64,000 nt of DNA, taken from NCBI GenBank assembly GCA_028751875.1, contig CM054145.1:11315020-11379019 (forward strand). Direction: 5' to 3'. Both the position numbers and the translations under genes were made by a program. The first letter of the stretch is position 1. Each line of letters starts with the position of its first letter. The notes beneath the pieces were generated by a model. It saw only the letters and a program-made list of their open reading frames with translations, made no database searches and was not told the origin of the DNA. The DNA comes from Rapana venosa. Lineage: Eukaryota; Mollusca; Gastropoda; Neogastropoda; Muricidae. Shown piece by piece: positions 30,555 to 40,690 of this stretch.

Positions 30555-31384
30555 GAGATGAAGAGAGAGAGAGAGAGAGAAAGGGAGAGACAAACTGAGT
30601 TAGAAAAGCTCAAAATCAAAGAAATGATGGAAAGAGATGTAAAACAAGCTGAACTTGAACTCCAGCTGGAAAAAGAAAAGGCTCAGACTGAATTTGAACG
30701 TCAGAGACTAGAAATTGAAAACCTGAAGTTGCAGTCTAGTTCTGATTCTCAGCAGGGTAACGATTCTATGTCTCATCCTAGACCATATAACTATTCCAAA
30801 TTACCTACTTTCAAGGAAGCTACTGACTCAATTGACTCTTTCTTGTACAGGTTTGAGGCTCATGTTACTGCTCTTAAATGGGATCCACAAGACTGGCCTG
30901 TACTCTTGAGTGCAGTGTTAGATGGTCAGGCTTTGAGTCTTTATCATGGACTCTGTGCTACTAGTCCTACAGACTACCAAACACTGAAGGACTGCCTCTT
31001 AGCTAAGTTTCAGTGTACAGCTGAGGGATTTAGAGAGAAATTTAGAGCTTGCAGGCCTGAGCAAGGTGAGGGATTCAAATCATTCGGAACACGCCTATCA
31101 CATCTACTAAATAGATGGTTGGATTTGTCTGAGTGTAAAAAACTTTTGATGCTTTATATGATCTTGTACTTTGTGAACAATTGTATGCATGTGTTTCAAA
31201 GGACCTTGCTGTGTTTTTAAAAGAACGCAAGCTTGCCACCTCACGTGAGATACTTGATGCTGCAGAAAGTTACCGACTGGCGCATCCCACCAAGCTTCTT
31301 GCTCGTCGGACTGATCCACCCCTGGTGTCCAACGTCGCTGCTCCTGTCCATAGTAAGTCTATCCCATCCCACCCTGGGAATTAG
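30284..31384 (+). pseudogene. gag of the Gmr1-like element
   Basis: The chosen start is the ATG at 30284 (MCDNFEKFVAQGQKLGLSGL), the first in-frame ATG after the leader. The protein runs into a Glu/Arg/Lys-rich coiled coil (LEKLKIKEMMERDVKQAELE), then a capsid-like domain with YSKLPTFKEATDSIDSFLYR, LKWDPQDWPVLLSAVLDGQA and FGTRLSHLLNRWLDLSECK. It is damaged in three ways: an 88-bp insertion with 17-bp TSD (30401-30488), a GA microsatellite adding Arg-Glu repeats (30500-30590), and a frameshift at an A-run near 31137. The rest (VSKDLAVFLKERKLATSREI) is in another frame. Gag would form the particle. Confidence 0.75.
30401..30488 (-). mobile_element. 88-bp SINE tail insertion with 17-bp TSD
   Basis: ATAGGTATCAGGAGAGA is duplicated at 30384-30400 and 30489-30505. 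The inserted piece on the minus strand ends AATAAACTATTGTCATTGTCATTG, shortened here as AATAAACTATTGTCATTG, like the (TTGTCA)n tail near 39750. It is a severely truncated retroposed fragment. Confidence 0.75.
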
Positions 31385-31458
31385 AGGGGAGGGGGTAGTG
31401 GGGTTCCCCCAAACCAGCCCATCCCTAGATACTTTTTTCCTAACCAAGAAGCTTTGAT

Positions 31459-31556
31459 TTGAGCGCTTTGATTTGTTGCTTTACAAGATTCAGCGCTATG
31501 TAAATTCCATACATTATTATTATTATTATTATTATTTTATTATTATTATTATTATT
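31459..31556 (+). repeat. L2-like tail insertion between gag and protease
   Basis: GAGCGCTTTGATTTGTTGCT, TTACAAGATTCAGCGCTATG and an (ATT)n run match the L2 tail at 61041-61110. It interrupts the gag-to-nucleocapsid region. Confidence 0.8.
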
Positions 31557-32453
31557 AAGTCAAAAGAGGGGTTTCTTTTGGGAGGGGTTTCTTCTGGTGG
31601 TGCCAGAGGTGCAAATTCTTTCCGGGACAGGGGTAGTACGCACAATCCAGATAGTATAGATTGTTGGCATTGTGGGGGTAGAGGACATATTGCTAGCTCT
31701 TGTCCCAGTTTCAGGTCAGGTACTCAAACTCTGGACAAAAAGGGAGGTGCTGCTGATACACCTGCCCAAAACCAAATGACTCACATTAAAACAGGTATGA
31801 CTACTATTCTGTGTTCTGCTGTTAAAGAGTCACTGGATCTGTCTGATTTGGATTTGTCAGAGGGTTTTGTCAACGGTGTGAAAGTCAAAGTCATGAGAGA
31901 TGATGGTGCTACCACTGCGGGTGTAAAAAGGGATTTGGTTCGTCCGGATCAATTTACAGGCACGAAACAGTGGGTGAAGTGTTTTGGTCACATGGACGTC
32001 TATGATGTTGCTTGTGTTGAAGTTCAATCCCCTTACTTTTCAGGTCAACTTGAATGCTGTGTTATGGATGATCCTGTTGTAGACATAATAATTGGACGTA
32101 TCCGAGGAAAAACTGTTCCTGGTGGGTCTGATCATTTTGTTCCTGGACTTGTAGGGAATTTTCAGTCTGCTTCTGTTGCGGTCACAAGGAGTATGAAGAA
32201 GAAGGAAATGTCTGCTCCGAAACCATTGCCAGTTGCTGATTGTTGTCTGTCCCTGTATCCAGAGGAGTTGAGGAAATGTCAGAAGGAAGATTTGTCATTG
32301 CAGAAGTTGTTTCAGCTGGCTGTTTCCAGGGATGTTTGTCATTTTTGTGGAGATAGTTGGTTATAAGTTGTGTTTGATGATGTTCTGTATCGACGTTTCT
32401 TTCAGGGTTCAACCGACTGCTCTGGGAAGTTCTCTGACCAGATTGTTGTGCCT
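31557..32453 (+). pseudogene. nucleocapsid zinc knuckle and protease, with start of integrase
   Basis: CWHCGGRGHIASSC (31662-31703) is a perfect CX2CX4HX4C zinc knuckle. A retropepsin-like domain follows: VKVMRDDGATTAGVKRDLVR, with DDG where the catalytic triad DTG/DSG belongs, and DDPVVDIIIGRI near its end. After a linker (VTRSMKKKEMSAPKPLPVAD) comes the sequence that normally precedes integrase (YPEELRKCQKEDLSLQKLFQ; then, after a stop at 32365, VFDDVLYRRFFQGSTDCSG). It breaks at the LINE's target site (32454-32467). The absence of RT after the protease is the key observation for domain order. Confidence 0.8.
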
Positions 32454-32467
32454 ACTTCTCTGAGGGA

Positions 32468-34568
32468 AGATATAAGGAAGAAGTTCTGCAACGCAGTGAA
32501 GACCAAGCTTGAAGAGAACAGAACCAAAACTGAAGATGTAGAAGAGGTGTGGGAACATCAGAAGAATGCCTACATCAAATCAGCAGAAGAGGTGCTTGGC
32601 TACAGAAAGGGGAAGAGCAAGACATGGATCAGTGAGAACAGCTGGAAGCTGGTCGATGAGAGGAAGCGCATCAAGATCAGAATCAACAGTACACACTCAG
32701 AGAGGATATAGAACAGAATGAAGAAAGCATACAAGGAAAAAGACAAGGAGGTGAAAAGAAGCGTACGAGAGAACAAGAGGAGATGGATGTCAGAAAAAGT
32801 AGAGAGAGCGCAGAATGCAGCAGAGAATGGGAGACAGAAAGAACTGTACAGCATTGTGAAACAGCTCACCATCCAAGGCACTAGACCAGCAGCAGCAGTG
32901 AAGAATAAGAACGAGGAGCTGCTAAAGAATCAAGAGGCCAGGCTAAGGAGATGGAGAGAACACTTCCAGGAAGTTCTCAACAGGGATGCACCGAATGAAC
33001 CACCACAAGATGACCAGGGGGAGGCGGAAGAACTAGACATCTCAGCAGAAGAACCAACCATCCATGAAATCAAGAAAGCACTGAAGACCCTCAGGAACGG
33101 AAAAGCACCAGGAGCAGACCAGATCACAGCAGAGATGCTAAAAGCAGACATTGAACAGACCGGCAAGGAACTGAAATGGATCTTTGACCTCGTATGGGAA
33201 AAGGAGACAGTACCAACAAAGTGGACGAAAGGACTCATATGCAAGATTCCAAAGAAAGGAAATCTTCAGGAGTGTGGAAACTGGCGTGGGATTACACTAC
33301 TACCCTTGGCCAGTAAGGTGCTCAGCAAGATCCTCATCAACAGAATACAAGAGGGAGTAGACACATCTCTCAAAAAGGAACAAGCCGGATTTCGAAAGGG
33401 GAGGGGAACTGTCGGCCAAATATTTATACTCAGGAACATCTTGGAACAAGTCAACGAATGGAACGCGACACTGTACATACACTTCATTGACTTTGACTCC
33501 ATACACCCAGACAGTCTCTGGATCATCATGCGTCAGTATGGAATCCCACAGAAACTCATCCAGATGGTCAAGACAATGTAGGACTTTAAGTGCTCCATCA
33601 TTGTTGACAACGAAACAACAGACTGGTTCCCAGTGATTACCGGGGTGAAACAGGGATGCTGCATGTCAGGATTCCTCTTCCTTCTCGTGATAGACTGGGT
33701 GATGAGAAAAACAGTGGAAGGCGAGAGAACTGGAATAAGATGGGACTTCATGAACATGTTAGAAAACCTTGACTTTGCAGACGACATCGCCCTCCTTTCA
33801 TCAACCATGAACCATCTACAACACAAAACTACAAGACTGGAAGACAACGTAGCAAAGGTTGGACTCAAGCTGAATGGACAGAAGTGCAAAGCCATGAAAG
33901 TAAACAGCAGGAACATCGATGGTCTGAGGTTTGGAGATCAGGAAGTTGAAGAGGTGGAGAACTTCACCTATCTCAAAGCAAACATCACCAAAGACGGAGG
34001 AGGAACAGCAGACGTCAAGAAGAGAGTAGCACTGGCCAGTGCACAGATGAAACGATTATCCAACATCTGGCAAATGGGAGACATCGGCAGAAAAACTAAA
34101 GCATCCCTTTTCAAGAGCCTTGTTTTGTCAGTTCTTCTCTACGGATGTGAGACCTGGAAATTAACGAAAGGAGAAGAGAAACTAGACATTTTCCAAACTA
34201 AATTTCTGAGGAGGATCTTCAAGATCCAATGGCAAGAACACATTTCCAACAAGACAGTCTTGGAAATAGCAGGAGCAGAAAAAATCAGCCAGGAGATTAG
34301 AAGACGGATATGGAACTGGATCGGACATGTCCTAAGAAAGGACAGGAGTGACAACTGTGCTGTTGCCCTTGGATGGACACCTGAAGGGAGAAGGAAAAGG
34401 GGACGCCCAAAAACAACATGGCAACGAATGGTAGAAGTAGAGCGGAACGGTGCAGGCTGGAGCACGTGGAACGCCACACGACGCACAGCTGCAGGCAGAC
34501 CAGACCCAATGGAGGAATGATGTTCAAGCCTTGTGTGCCTCCTGACACAGAGAGAATTAAGGTTAAGG
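32468..34568 (+). mobile_element. RTE-type LINE, 5'-truncated, 14-bp TSD
   Basis: ACTTCTCTGAGGGA is duplicated at 32454-32467 and 34569-34582, and joining the flanks restores the gypsy integrase frame. The insert encodes LINE RT. MLKADIEQTGKELKWIFDLV, ICKIPKKGNLQECGNWRGIT and EQAGFRKGRGTVGQIFILRN form the fingers. Motif A is shortened to FIDFDSIHPDSLW. Motif B is GVKQGCCMSGFLFLLVIDWV, motif C is LDFADDIALLSS, and YGCETWKLTKGEEKLD is in the thumb. A C-terminal GHVLRKD and EGRRKRGRPKTTWQRMVEVE follow. Stops at 32709 and 33579 plus the motif A deletion make it inactive. The endonuclease was lost by truncation. Confidence 0.88.
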
Positions 34569-35880
34569 ACTTCTCTGAGGGACATTGTTTTGCAGTATGC
34601 TCATGATGGTTTACTCGCTGATCATTGTGGCAGAAATCGTACTTTGTGGAAGGTGAGACAGAGGTTTTACTGGCCTGGATTGTCTAAGGATGTTAGGGAG
34701 TACTGTCATTCCTGTGATGTTTGTCAGAAGGTAGAACCTGCAGGACGGGTACACAGTGTTCCTCTCCAGTTCATGCCCAGGATTGAGAAACCATTCTGTC
34801 GTGTTGCTGTCGACATTGTAGGTCCTATGTCTCCACCTTCAGAGGAAAACCATCGTTATTTACTTACCATCGTTGATGTTGCCACACGGTTTCCTGAGGC
34901 TGTTCCTCTGAAGAAGATTGATTCTGTGTTGGTCAGTGAAGCTTTGTTGTCAGTCTTTTCCAGGGTTGGTATTCAACATGAGATTCTGTCTGATCACGGT
35001 ACACAATTTACGTCTGACATGATGAAGTCATTCCACCAGTTGTTGGCTATCAATGGAGTTACCTCTAGTGTCTATCACGCTCAGAGCAATGGTGTAGTAG
35101 AAAGGTTTCATGGCACTTTAAAACCAATGTTGAAAAATCTCACGCAAAATCAACCTCGTTTGTGGCATCGTTATCTTCCTGCACTTTTGTTTGCTTGTCG
35201 TGAATATCCCAATGCAAGCACGGGTTTTCCCCATTTGAGTTGTTGTATGGGAGGAAACCAAGAGGGCCTTTAGACTTGCTTGCCAATGTCTTGTCAGGTA
35301 GTTCTTTTCATTAATAATAATAATAATAATAAATGTATGGAATTTATATAGCGCTGAATCTTGTAAAGCAACAAATCAAAGCGCTCAGATTTTATTTCAT
35401 ACCACTTTAAGTCATGGCAGATTTCTCTCCGTGAAATTCGGGCTGCTCTCCCCGGGGAGAGCGGGAGAACGCGTCGCCACTTAGCGCTGCGCCACCCTTT
35501 CACCCTTCTTTTCATTCTGAGGACAAGTTGGCGTTTCAGCCTCTTGTGGATCTAAAATCTATGCTTGCGGACATGTTGAAACTGGCACATAATTCTGTGG
35601 ATCTTGCTCATCTCAGGCAGAAGTATTATGACAAGAGATCTACTTTTCGAACTTTCAATGTTGGTGATGATATTCTAGTCTTTTTACCTACGACTTCTGG
35701 AAAGCTCAAACTTCAGTGGCTTGGACCTTTTGTGGTTACTGAGAAAGTTGGCATGGATTTCAGAGTTGACTTGGGTAAGTCTTCCAAGGTCCGTCATCCC
35801 AATATGTTGAAGCCTTATCACAGCGTCAGGAAAAGGTTTCTCACTCTGAGGGCGAGACTACCTTTGTTGACATCTTGAAC
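34569..35880 (+). pseudogene. integrase of the Gmr1-like element
   Basis: The HHCC zinc-binding domain has HDGLLADHCGRN and CHSCDVCQKV with WKVRQRFYWPGL between. The catalytic core shows all three acidic residues: VAVDIVGPMSPP (D), ILSDHGTQFTS (D) and NGVVERFHGTLKPM (E). After a stop at 35272 and an insertion (35313-35505) the C-terminal part continues with LRQKYYDKRSTFRTFNVGDD and a GPY/F-like module WLGPFVVTEKVGMDFRVDLG. It lies directly after the protease region and before RT, unlike canonical Ty3/gypsy. Integrase would insert the cDNA. The interruption makes this copy non-functional. Confidence 0.88.
35313..35505 (-). mobile_element. SINE with L2-like tail, 11-bp TSD
   Basis: TTCTTTTCATT is duplicated at 35302-35312 and 35506-35516. 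On the minus strand: a body with GGCGACGCGTTCTCCCGCTC and TCCCCGGGGAGAGCAGCCCG, GAGAAATCTGCCATGACTTA, then GAGCGCTTTGATTTGTTGCT, TTACAAGATTCAGCGCTATA and an (ATT)n tail. The tRNA-like head is missing (5' truncation). It links the SINE body to an L2-type 3' tail, so this SINE probably uses L2 RT for mobility. Confidence 0.8.
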
Positions 35881-35912
35881 CCAGAGGGTTTTTTTATCCA
35901 GATGTCAATAAT

Positions 35913-36740
35913 TTGACAAAGAAGGGTAACTCTGATGAAGGTACTGTTGTCCCTGATAACAAGGTGTTGGTTGCACATGTTGCTGTTGTTTCTTCTGCTC
36001 CAGATGATCCTGAGCTTCCTGAGCTGTGTCCTGTTGATGTTAGTACAAGGGAGTCTCTTTCTGATGTTCATTTTGATGTGGGCTTAGATAAGAAACGTGT
36101 TTCTGAATTGAAGACAGTTTTTGCTGACTTTCAGGACATTCTTTGTGCTGAACCTGGTTCTTACAAGGGTTCTATTGTCTGTGAAATAAAGTTGACTTCT
36201 GATGATCCGATTCGTCTAAAAACAATCCCCTTTACCTTTCAATTCCAGACAAGTTATTATTGATGATGTTCACGCAATGCTTGAATTGGGGGGATTGAGC
36301 CTTTGGATTCTTCATATTCATCTCCCATCGTTTTGGTTTCTAAACTGGATGGTAGTGTACGATTTTGTCAGGATTTCAGAGCCCTCAATAAGATAACTAT
36401 TTTTGATGCTGAGCCAATTCCTGATCCTGAGAAACTTTTCACTTCTTTGTCAGATAAGCACTTTTTCACAAAGATAGACCTTAGCAAGGGCTACTGGCAG
36501 CTTTCTGTAAGGCCAGAGGATCGCCACAAGACTGCTTTCCAAACTCCTATAGGTCTCTTCCAGTGGGTCCGGATGCCATTTGACCTTGTTTTCTGCTCCT
36601 GCCGCTTTTGCAAGGATGATGCGCGATGTCATTGGTAATTCTGCTATCAATTTTTTTATGACATCTTGATCACCCACCTCTTCTTGGGATGAACATCTCA
36701 AGGCTGTTTGTTGTGTTCTTTCTAAGCTCAAAAGTACTGG
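35913..36740 (+). pseudogene. reverse transcriptase of the Gmr1-like element
   Basis: The segment before RT reads LKTVFADFQDILCAEPGSYK and CEIKLTSDDPIRLK, typical of gypsy RT leaders. After a frameshift near 36235 come SSYSSPIVLVSKLDGSVRFC, QDFRALNKITIFDAEPIPDP, FTKIDLSKGYWQLSVRPEDR (motif A Asp) and KTAFQTPIGLFQWVRMPFDL. A frameshift near 36590 follows. At about 36650 the active-site region reads NFFYDILITHL, where Y-x-D-D would be expected. Two residues are missing, so the catalytic pair is lost. Family is Ty3/gypsy by the FQTPxGLFQWxRMPF block. Confidence 0.85.
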
Positions 36741-36741
36741 T

Positions 36742-37473
36742 TTGCAAGCTCGTCCATCCAAGATTTTTGCAGGATTTCATGAGCTAGAATTTCTTGGACA
36801 TATGATTGGTGCAGGTACCCGGAAGCCTGTCCAGGCAAAGATTGACAAAATTCTCTCTATTGCCACTCCTACTACAAAGAGGCAAGTTCGATCACTTTTG
36901 GGGTTGATTAGTTATTATCGGCGATATGGTTCCAATTTTGCTGCTCTAACTGCTCCAATCTCTGATCTTCTTGTAGGAAAATCAAGGAAGTTTGTCTGGA
37001 CTCAGGAGTGTGCTGATGCTTTGTGTCATGTTCAAGCAGTTTTGTCATCATCTCCAGTTCTTCTCTTGCCATACTTATCCCTTCCATTCATTGTTAGGAC
37101 TGATGCTAGTTCCATGGGTATCGGAGGTGTCTTAATGCAGGAGAGAGATGACCATTTGCACCCTATTTGCTTTGTCAGTAGAAAGCTTCTTGATTGCGAA
37201 ACTCGCTATAGCACTATTGAGAGGGAGTGCCTTGCTATTGTCTGGGTACTTTCAAAGCTTCAAAGGTACTTCTGGGGTCAGAGTTTTGTTCCCCAAATGG
37301 ATCATAGACCCCTTACCTACTTGCGTTCTGGACGTTTTCACAACTCTCGTATTGTGCGCTGGGCACTATCATTACAGGCATTCAGTTTTTCTGTTGAACC
37401 TGTTTCTGGTGTACAGAACACTTTTGCAGATTTGTTGTCAAGATCTGAGACGAATCAAGTAATCTCATCTTGA
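36742..37473 (+). CDS. RT connection and RNase H of the Gmr1-like element (intact segment)
   Basis: A 243-codon uninterrupted segment. FAGFHELEFLGHMIGAGTRK is the end of RT. VRSLLGLISYYRRYGSNFAA is the conserved gypsy LLG-YYRR block. RNase H follows: FIVRTDASSMGIGGVLMQER (first Asp), YSTIERECLAIVWVLSKLQR (Glu), QMDHRPLTYL (Asp) and NTFADLLSRSE (last Asp). It stops at 37473, close to the PPT, with no integrase after it. The segment starts inside pol, so the listed start is the beginning of the open frame and not an initiation site. Confidence 0.9.
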   Translation: MQARPSKIFAGFHELEFLGHMIGAGTRKPVQAKIDKILSIATPTTKRQVRSLLGLISYYRRYGSNFAALTAPISDLLVGKSRKFVWTQECADALCHVQAVLSSSPVLLLPYLSLPFIVRTDASSMGIGGVLMQERDDHLHPICFVSRKLLDCETRYSTIERECLAIVWVLSKLQRYFWGQSFVPQMDHRPLTYLRSGRFHNSRIVRWALSLQAFSFSVEPVSGVQNTFADLLSRSETNQVISS

Positions 37474-37585
37474 TTTCAATATTTCCTGTTGATGATTTAT
37501 TTTATGAAATTTTTGTGGTATTTCAGTGTATCTAACATTATGCTGTTTTCTTAGTTCATGAAAAAAACTTGGTCATTTTTTTTCC

Positions 37586-37599
37586 CTGGAGGGGGAATC
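37586..37599 (+). other. polypurine tract
   Basis: CTGGAGGGGGAATC lies directly before TGTAACAG, as plus-strand priming requires. Confidence 0.8.
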
Positions 37600-38783
37600 T
37601 GTAACAGACCTGTGTCTGTTGCTTTGGTATTGTTTTGCAACTGTGGATATGTTGGATTTTTTTTCTTTATTTTAGTGAGTAGGTGTCAATAATAGCTGTA
37701 GTGAAGTGTTTCTGTCACAGAGTTAACATTTCATCTTCTGTCCTGGTCAGGGAAGGTTGCAGCTGTCTGAGCTGGCCTTTGGTTGCGACATCTAGTCACT
37801 TCACCTAGATGAATTGGTATGTTGATAAAAGATTGTTTTTATTTTTTTAAAAACCAAACTCTTTTGCTTTAATTTAGGAAAGTAGCGCAGTGCATGGACT
37901 TCTGTATAGGTTTGTGAGTGTGGAGGGCTCAGTGTTCTGGGAACAACAAAACTCAAGAAAAAAAAGGTAAGGAATAAAAATATATATATATATATATCTA
38001 TTAATACTGGGTACTAATAGTGGGGGTTCTTTTCTGCTATCTGTGTAGGCTTTTAATTTTGCCCCTGTACTGACCCACTTGGGGAGAATCCCAGTAGCTG
38101 ACCCAGTCCTGTCCAGTCCCCTAGGACAACCCTACCCGGCCTGAGGGATAAAGATGTGGCCACGTTGGAGATGGGGCTGGAGCAGACGTCAGCAGTGAAA
38201 GACTTCCTTCAAAGAAAGGTCGTCAGTGATTTAAAGAAATTGTGTGTAGCAAAATTACAGCCAAGTCTGTGTTGTTTATTTTTCTGTACATAGTGCCAGA
38301 ATTGGACAAGGAAAGACATATGTGTTTATCTGAGCCAGAGAGCTCAGAACTGTCTTGTCTACAAGAACTTTGTGACATATGTCTTTATCTGAGCCAGAGA
38401 CCTCAAAACTGTCTTGCCCACAAGAACTTTGTGAATGGTATTAATTAAACTTCATTGTGCTAGAGAGGCAGGAGGTTGATGGACTAAAGTTCCCTAGTGA
38501 ACTAAAATATAATATTGTATTGACCAGGATGAAGTGAACTGGAAACTGTTTTGGGTTGAATAAATTGTAAATATTGAATACACATTAATTTCTGCTTCTT
38601 TTGATTATTGAAAAAATTATTTGTGGGACAGATTGATATAATAATAGAATGAATGAGAGTATATAATTGAAATCTTGAGTGTGACTGTAGAGTGGAAAGA
38701 ACGTGCGCCTTTGTGAGATTGTTGTTTCCCTTTGTTCAACCTGTCTTTTTTATGTGACTGGAGTCGGTTTGCGGCCTGTTACA
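37600..38783 (+). mobile_element. complete 3' LTR, about 1184 bp
   Basis: Begins TGTAACAGACCTGTG and ends GGCCTGTTACA. The terminal 8 bases TGTAACAG and CTGTTACA are perfect inverted repeats. The last 328 bp match the truncated 5' LTR. It contains a TA-rich stretch near 37980, a 59-bp tandem duplication (38315-38432) and a possible AATAAA-like signal near 38560. Confidence 0.85.
38315..38432 (+). repeat. 59-bp tandem duplication in the LTR
   Basis: GACATATGTGTTTATCTGAG and GACATATGTCTTTATCTGAG start two 59-bp units that end CAAGAACTTTGT. They lie just before the point (38456) where similarity to the 5' LTR begins. Confidence 0.9.
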
Positions 38784-39008
38784 CCAACGTCCTAAATTTA
38801 TGCTGTCGTTTTGGGGTTTTTTTTTTTACATAATGTATGCTATGTAAGTTGGAATGTATGAGATGGTGTTGTATTTAAAAATTTATTGTTTTTACAGACA
38901 TTGTCTGATATATTTCAATGATACTATTGTTTTAAAGAAGCGTTCCTGTGGGTGTTTTGCCATACTTTCTTGTTTGGCTTGTTTTGATAATGATGTCACC
39001 TGAAGATC

Positions 39009-39073
<65 letters not shown>

Positions 39074-39369
39074 ACTCTCTCTCTCCATAACCATACTGTT
39101 TTGGGAATTATATATTGGATATTATCTCTGAAATACACACACACACACACTCTGTCTCTCTGTCTCTCTGTCTCTCTCTCTCACCTTTTATCGTCTTGCT
39201 TATAGTCATAGTATATCCTAATGAAGGATTCATATTTTTATATTTTCAATACTTTATTGGACTTGCCTCTGTACTTAAGTTTTAATGAGTGCCCTATTTC
39301 AATATCTTATAATTATGTGTAACAATTATGTGTACCATTTGACAATGTGTAGATGTTTATCTTTATGAC
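38784..39369. other. no gene; (CT)n and (CA)n arrays
   Basis: AT-rich flank of the LTR element with a (CT)n array at 39013-39073, a short (CA)n at 39134-39149 and TCTG/TCTC repeats after it. A few residues right after the LTR might be the displaced end of the LINE at 28255-29241, but this is weak. Confidence 0.5.
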
Positions 39370-39640
39370 TTATTAAGTTTGGTTGTGTTATTTTTTTTTG
39401 GGCTTTGTTGTTGTTGTTGTTCTTGTTGTTTGTATGTTTTTCTCTTTTTTATCATCTTTTGTTGGTTTGGTTTTTCCTTCTCTTTTGTTTGTTTGTTTGT
39501 TTTAGTTAGGGTTTTTTTGGGGGGTGGGGGTAGGGGTGGGGTATTTTTAGGATTTTCTTTTATTTGCTTGCTTTGGGGGGGGGGGGGAGGGTTGTTGGGG
39601 GGGAGCTGCTTTGAAAAGGGTTATTTCCCCTTGTTTTTAT
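39370..39640. repeat. G+T-rich strand-asymmetric low-complexity tract
   Basis: About 270 bp composed almost only of G and T on the plus strand, with GTT repeats and a 12-base G-run near 39576. Similar tracts are at 40445-40690 and 55795-55940. Open frames here give Phe/Gly/Leu/Val-rich peptides by composition alone. Confidence 0.8.
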
Positions 39641-39644
39641 TGTG

Positions 39645-39785
39645 AGACTGTATAAGTATTGGGTTATTATTATTAAGATGTATCCCTAACGGGCGGGGAC
39701 TGGATGTAAAAAAGCACATGTGTACTTATTCATTATCCTCGAAATAAAAGAATTTGTCATTGTCATTTGTCATTGTCATTGTCTC
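39645..39785 (+). mobile_element. SINE 3' tail fragment with (TTGTCA)n
   Basis: GAGACTGTATAAGTATTGGG, GGGCGGGGACTGGATGTAAA, AAAGCACATGTGTACTTATT and CATTATCCTCGAAATAAAAG, then TTGTCATTGTCAT repeats. It is the same segment as 28060-28176. Confidence 0.8.
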
Positions 39786-40080
39786 TCTCTCTCTCCATTT
39801 TCTCCCTTTCTATTTTACACTTTCACATAAACTTTCATAAACTTATCATTAGATAGAACTGTTTGGTTAGCTATGTTGAATTTTGAAAGTGTGTTCTTGT
39901 CATCTAGATAAGGACTGGGGTTGTGTGCTTTTTTCTTTACATAATTATGCTACGCCTTTTCGGAATTTTTAAAAATTCATTTTTTTAACACAATATGAAA
40001 CATTTATGTTTGGATATTTTATTGTGTGCTACATCTTAATATTGTTGATTTTTTTTAAATGGTGTTTGTTGTTGCTAGTT
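39786..40080. other. AT-rich, no gene recognised
   Basis: A short CT repeat, then T-rich unique sequence. Nothing recognisable in any frame. Confidence 0.4.
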
Positions 40081-40172
40081 GCCTCAAATGGAGCCAACTG
40101 GTGCAACGTTAGTCACTGCAGTGCCCCTACGACCCGGAGGGGGTTGTGAGTGTAGATGAGATGAGATGAGTT
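40081..40172 (+). mobile_element. LINE-A 3' end fragment
   Basis: GGAGCCAACTGGTGCAACGT, CACTGCAGTGCCCCTACGAC and GGAGGGGGTTGTGAGTGTAG match the last ~75 bp of the LINE-A copy ending at 26060. It is a severely 5'-truncated insertion ending in GATGA repeats. Confidence 0.8.
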
Positions 40173-40444
40173 GTTTGGGTTTTTTTTTATTCACAGTCTT
40201 GTTTAAATGTAAGAAAGATTTGTAAAAATGTTTTGATATGTCATTTTGTGCTTGGGCTGCTCTCTTCTCTGTAGTCTCATAGACCTATATCCATCTGATT
40301 TGATTAATTTTAATCAGTGTATCTGTTTTGACATAAATGTTTAGGTCATTTGGGGATATGTGTGTGCTGAATACATACCAATCTCTTTTGTTTAAATAAT
40401 TATCGATGTATCCAGTGAGGGATTATGTCTTTGTTGAATATATA

Positions 40445-40690
40445 TCATCTTTTTAAAATCAAAGATTGAACTTTTGGTGGTGGTGGCAGTGATGGTGGTG
40501 GTGTATTTTGTGGGGGAGGGGAGTGCTATTATTTATGTTTGTTTTTGGTTTGTTTTGGTTTTATTTTGGGGTTGTTGGGGGTTTTTTGCTTGTTTCTTTA
40601 CAGGGCTTTTGTTTGGTTTGGTTTGGGTTTGGGTTTTTTTTTTTTTTGGTTTTTATTTTTTTGGGGGGGGTTCTTGTGTTGTTTTGGTAG
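40445..40690. repeat. G+T-rich strand-asymmetric tract
   Basis: Again nearly free of C on the plus strand, with repeated TTTGG/GGTTT and GTGGTG words. Confidence 0.75.

Larger units (their letters stand above)
29242..38783 (+). mobile_element. Ty3/gypsy-type element with copia-like domain order (Gmr1-like)
   Basis: The layout is partial 5' LTR, PBS, gag, nucleocapsid/protease, integrase, RT, RNase H, PPT, 3' LTR. Integrase follows protease and RNase H ends the coding region 114 bp before the PPT. This is the Ty1/copia order, while the RT and RNase H sequences are Ty3/gypsy-like. The Gmr1 group, first described from deuterostomes, has this organisation. The element is broken by an RTE-type LINE (32468-34568), three SINE/L2-tail fragments and several frameshifts. 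The 5' LTR has lost its first ~855 bp. Confidence 0.85.
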
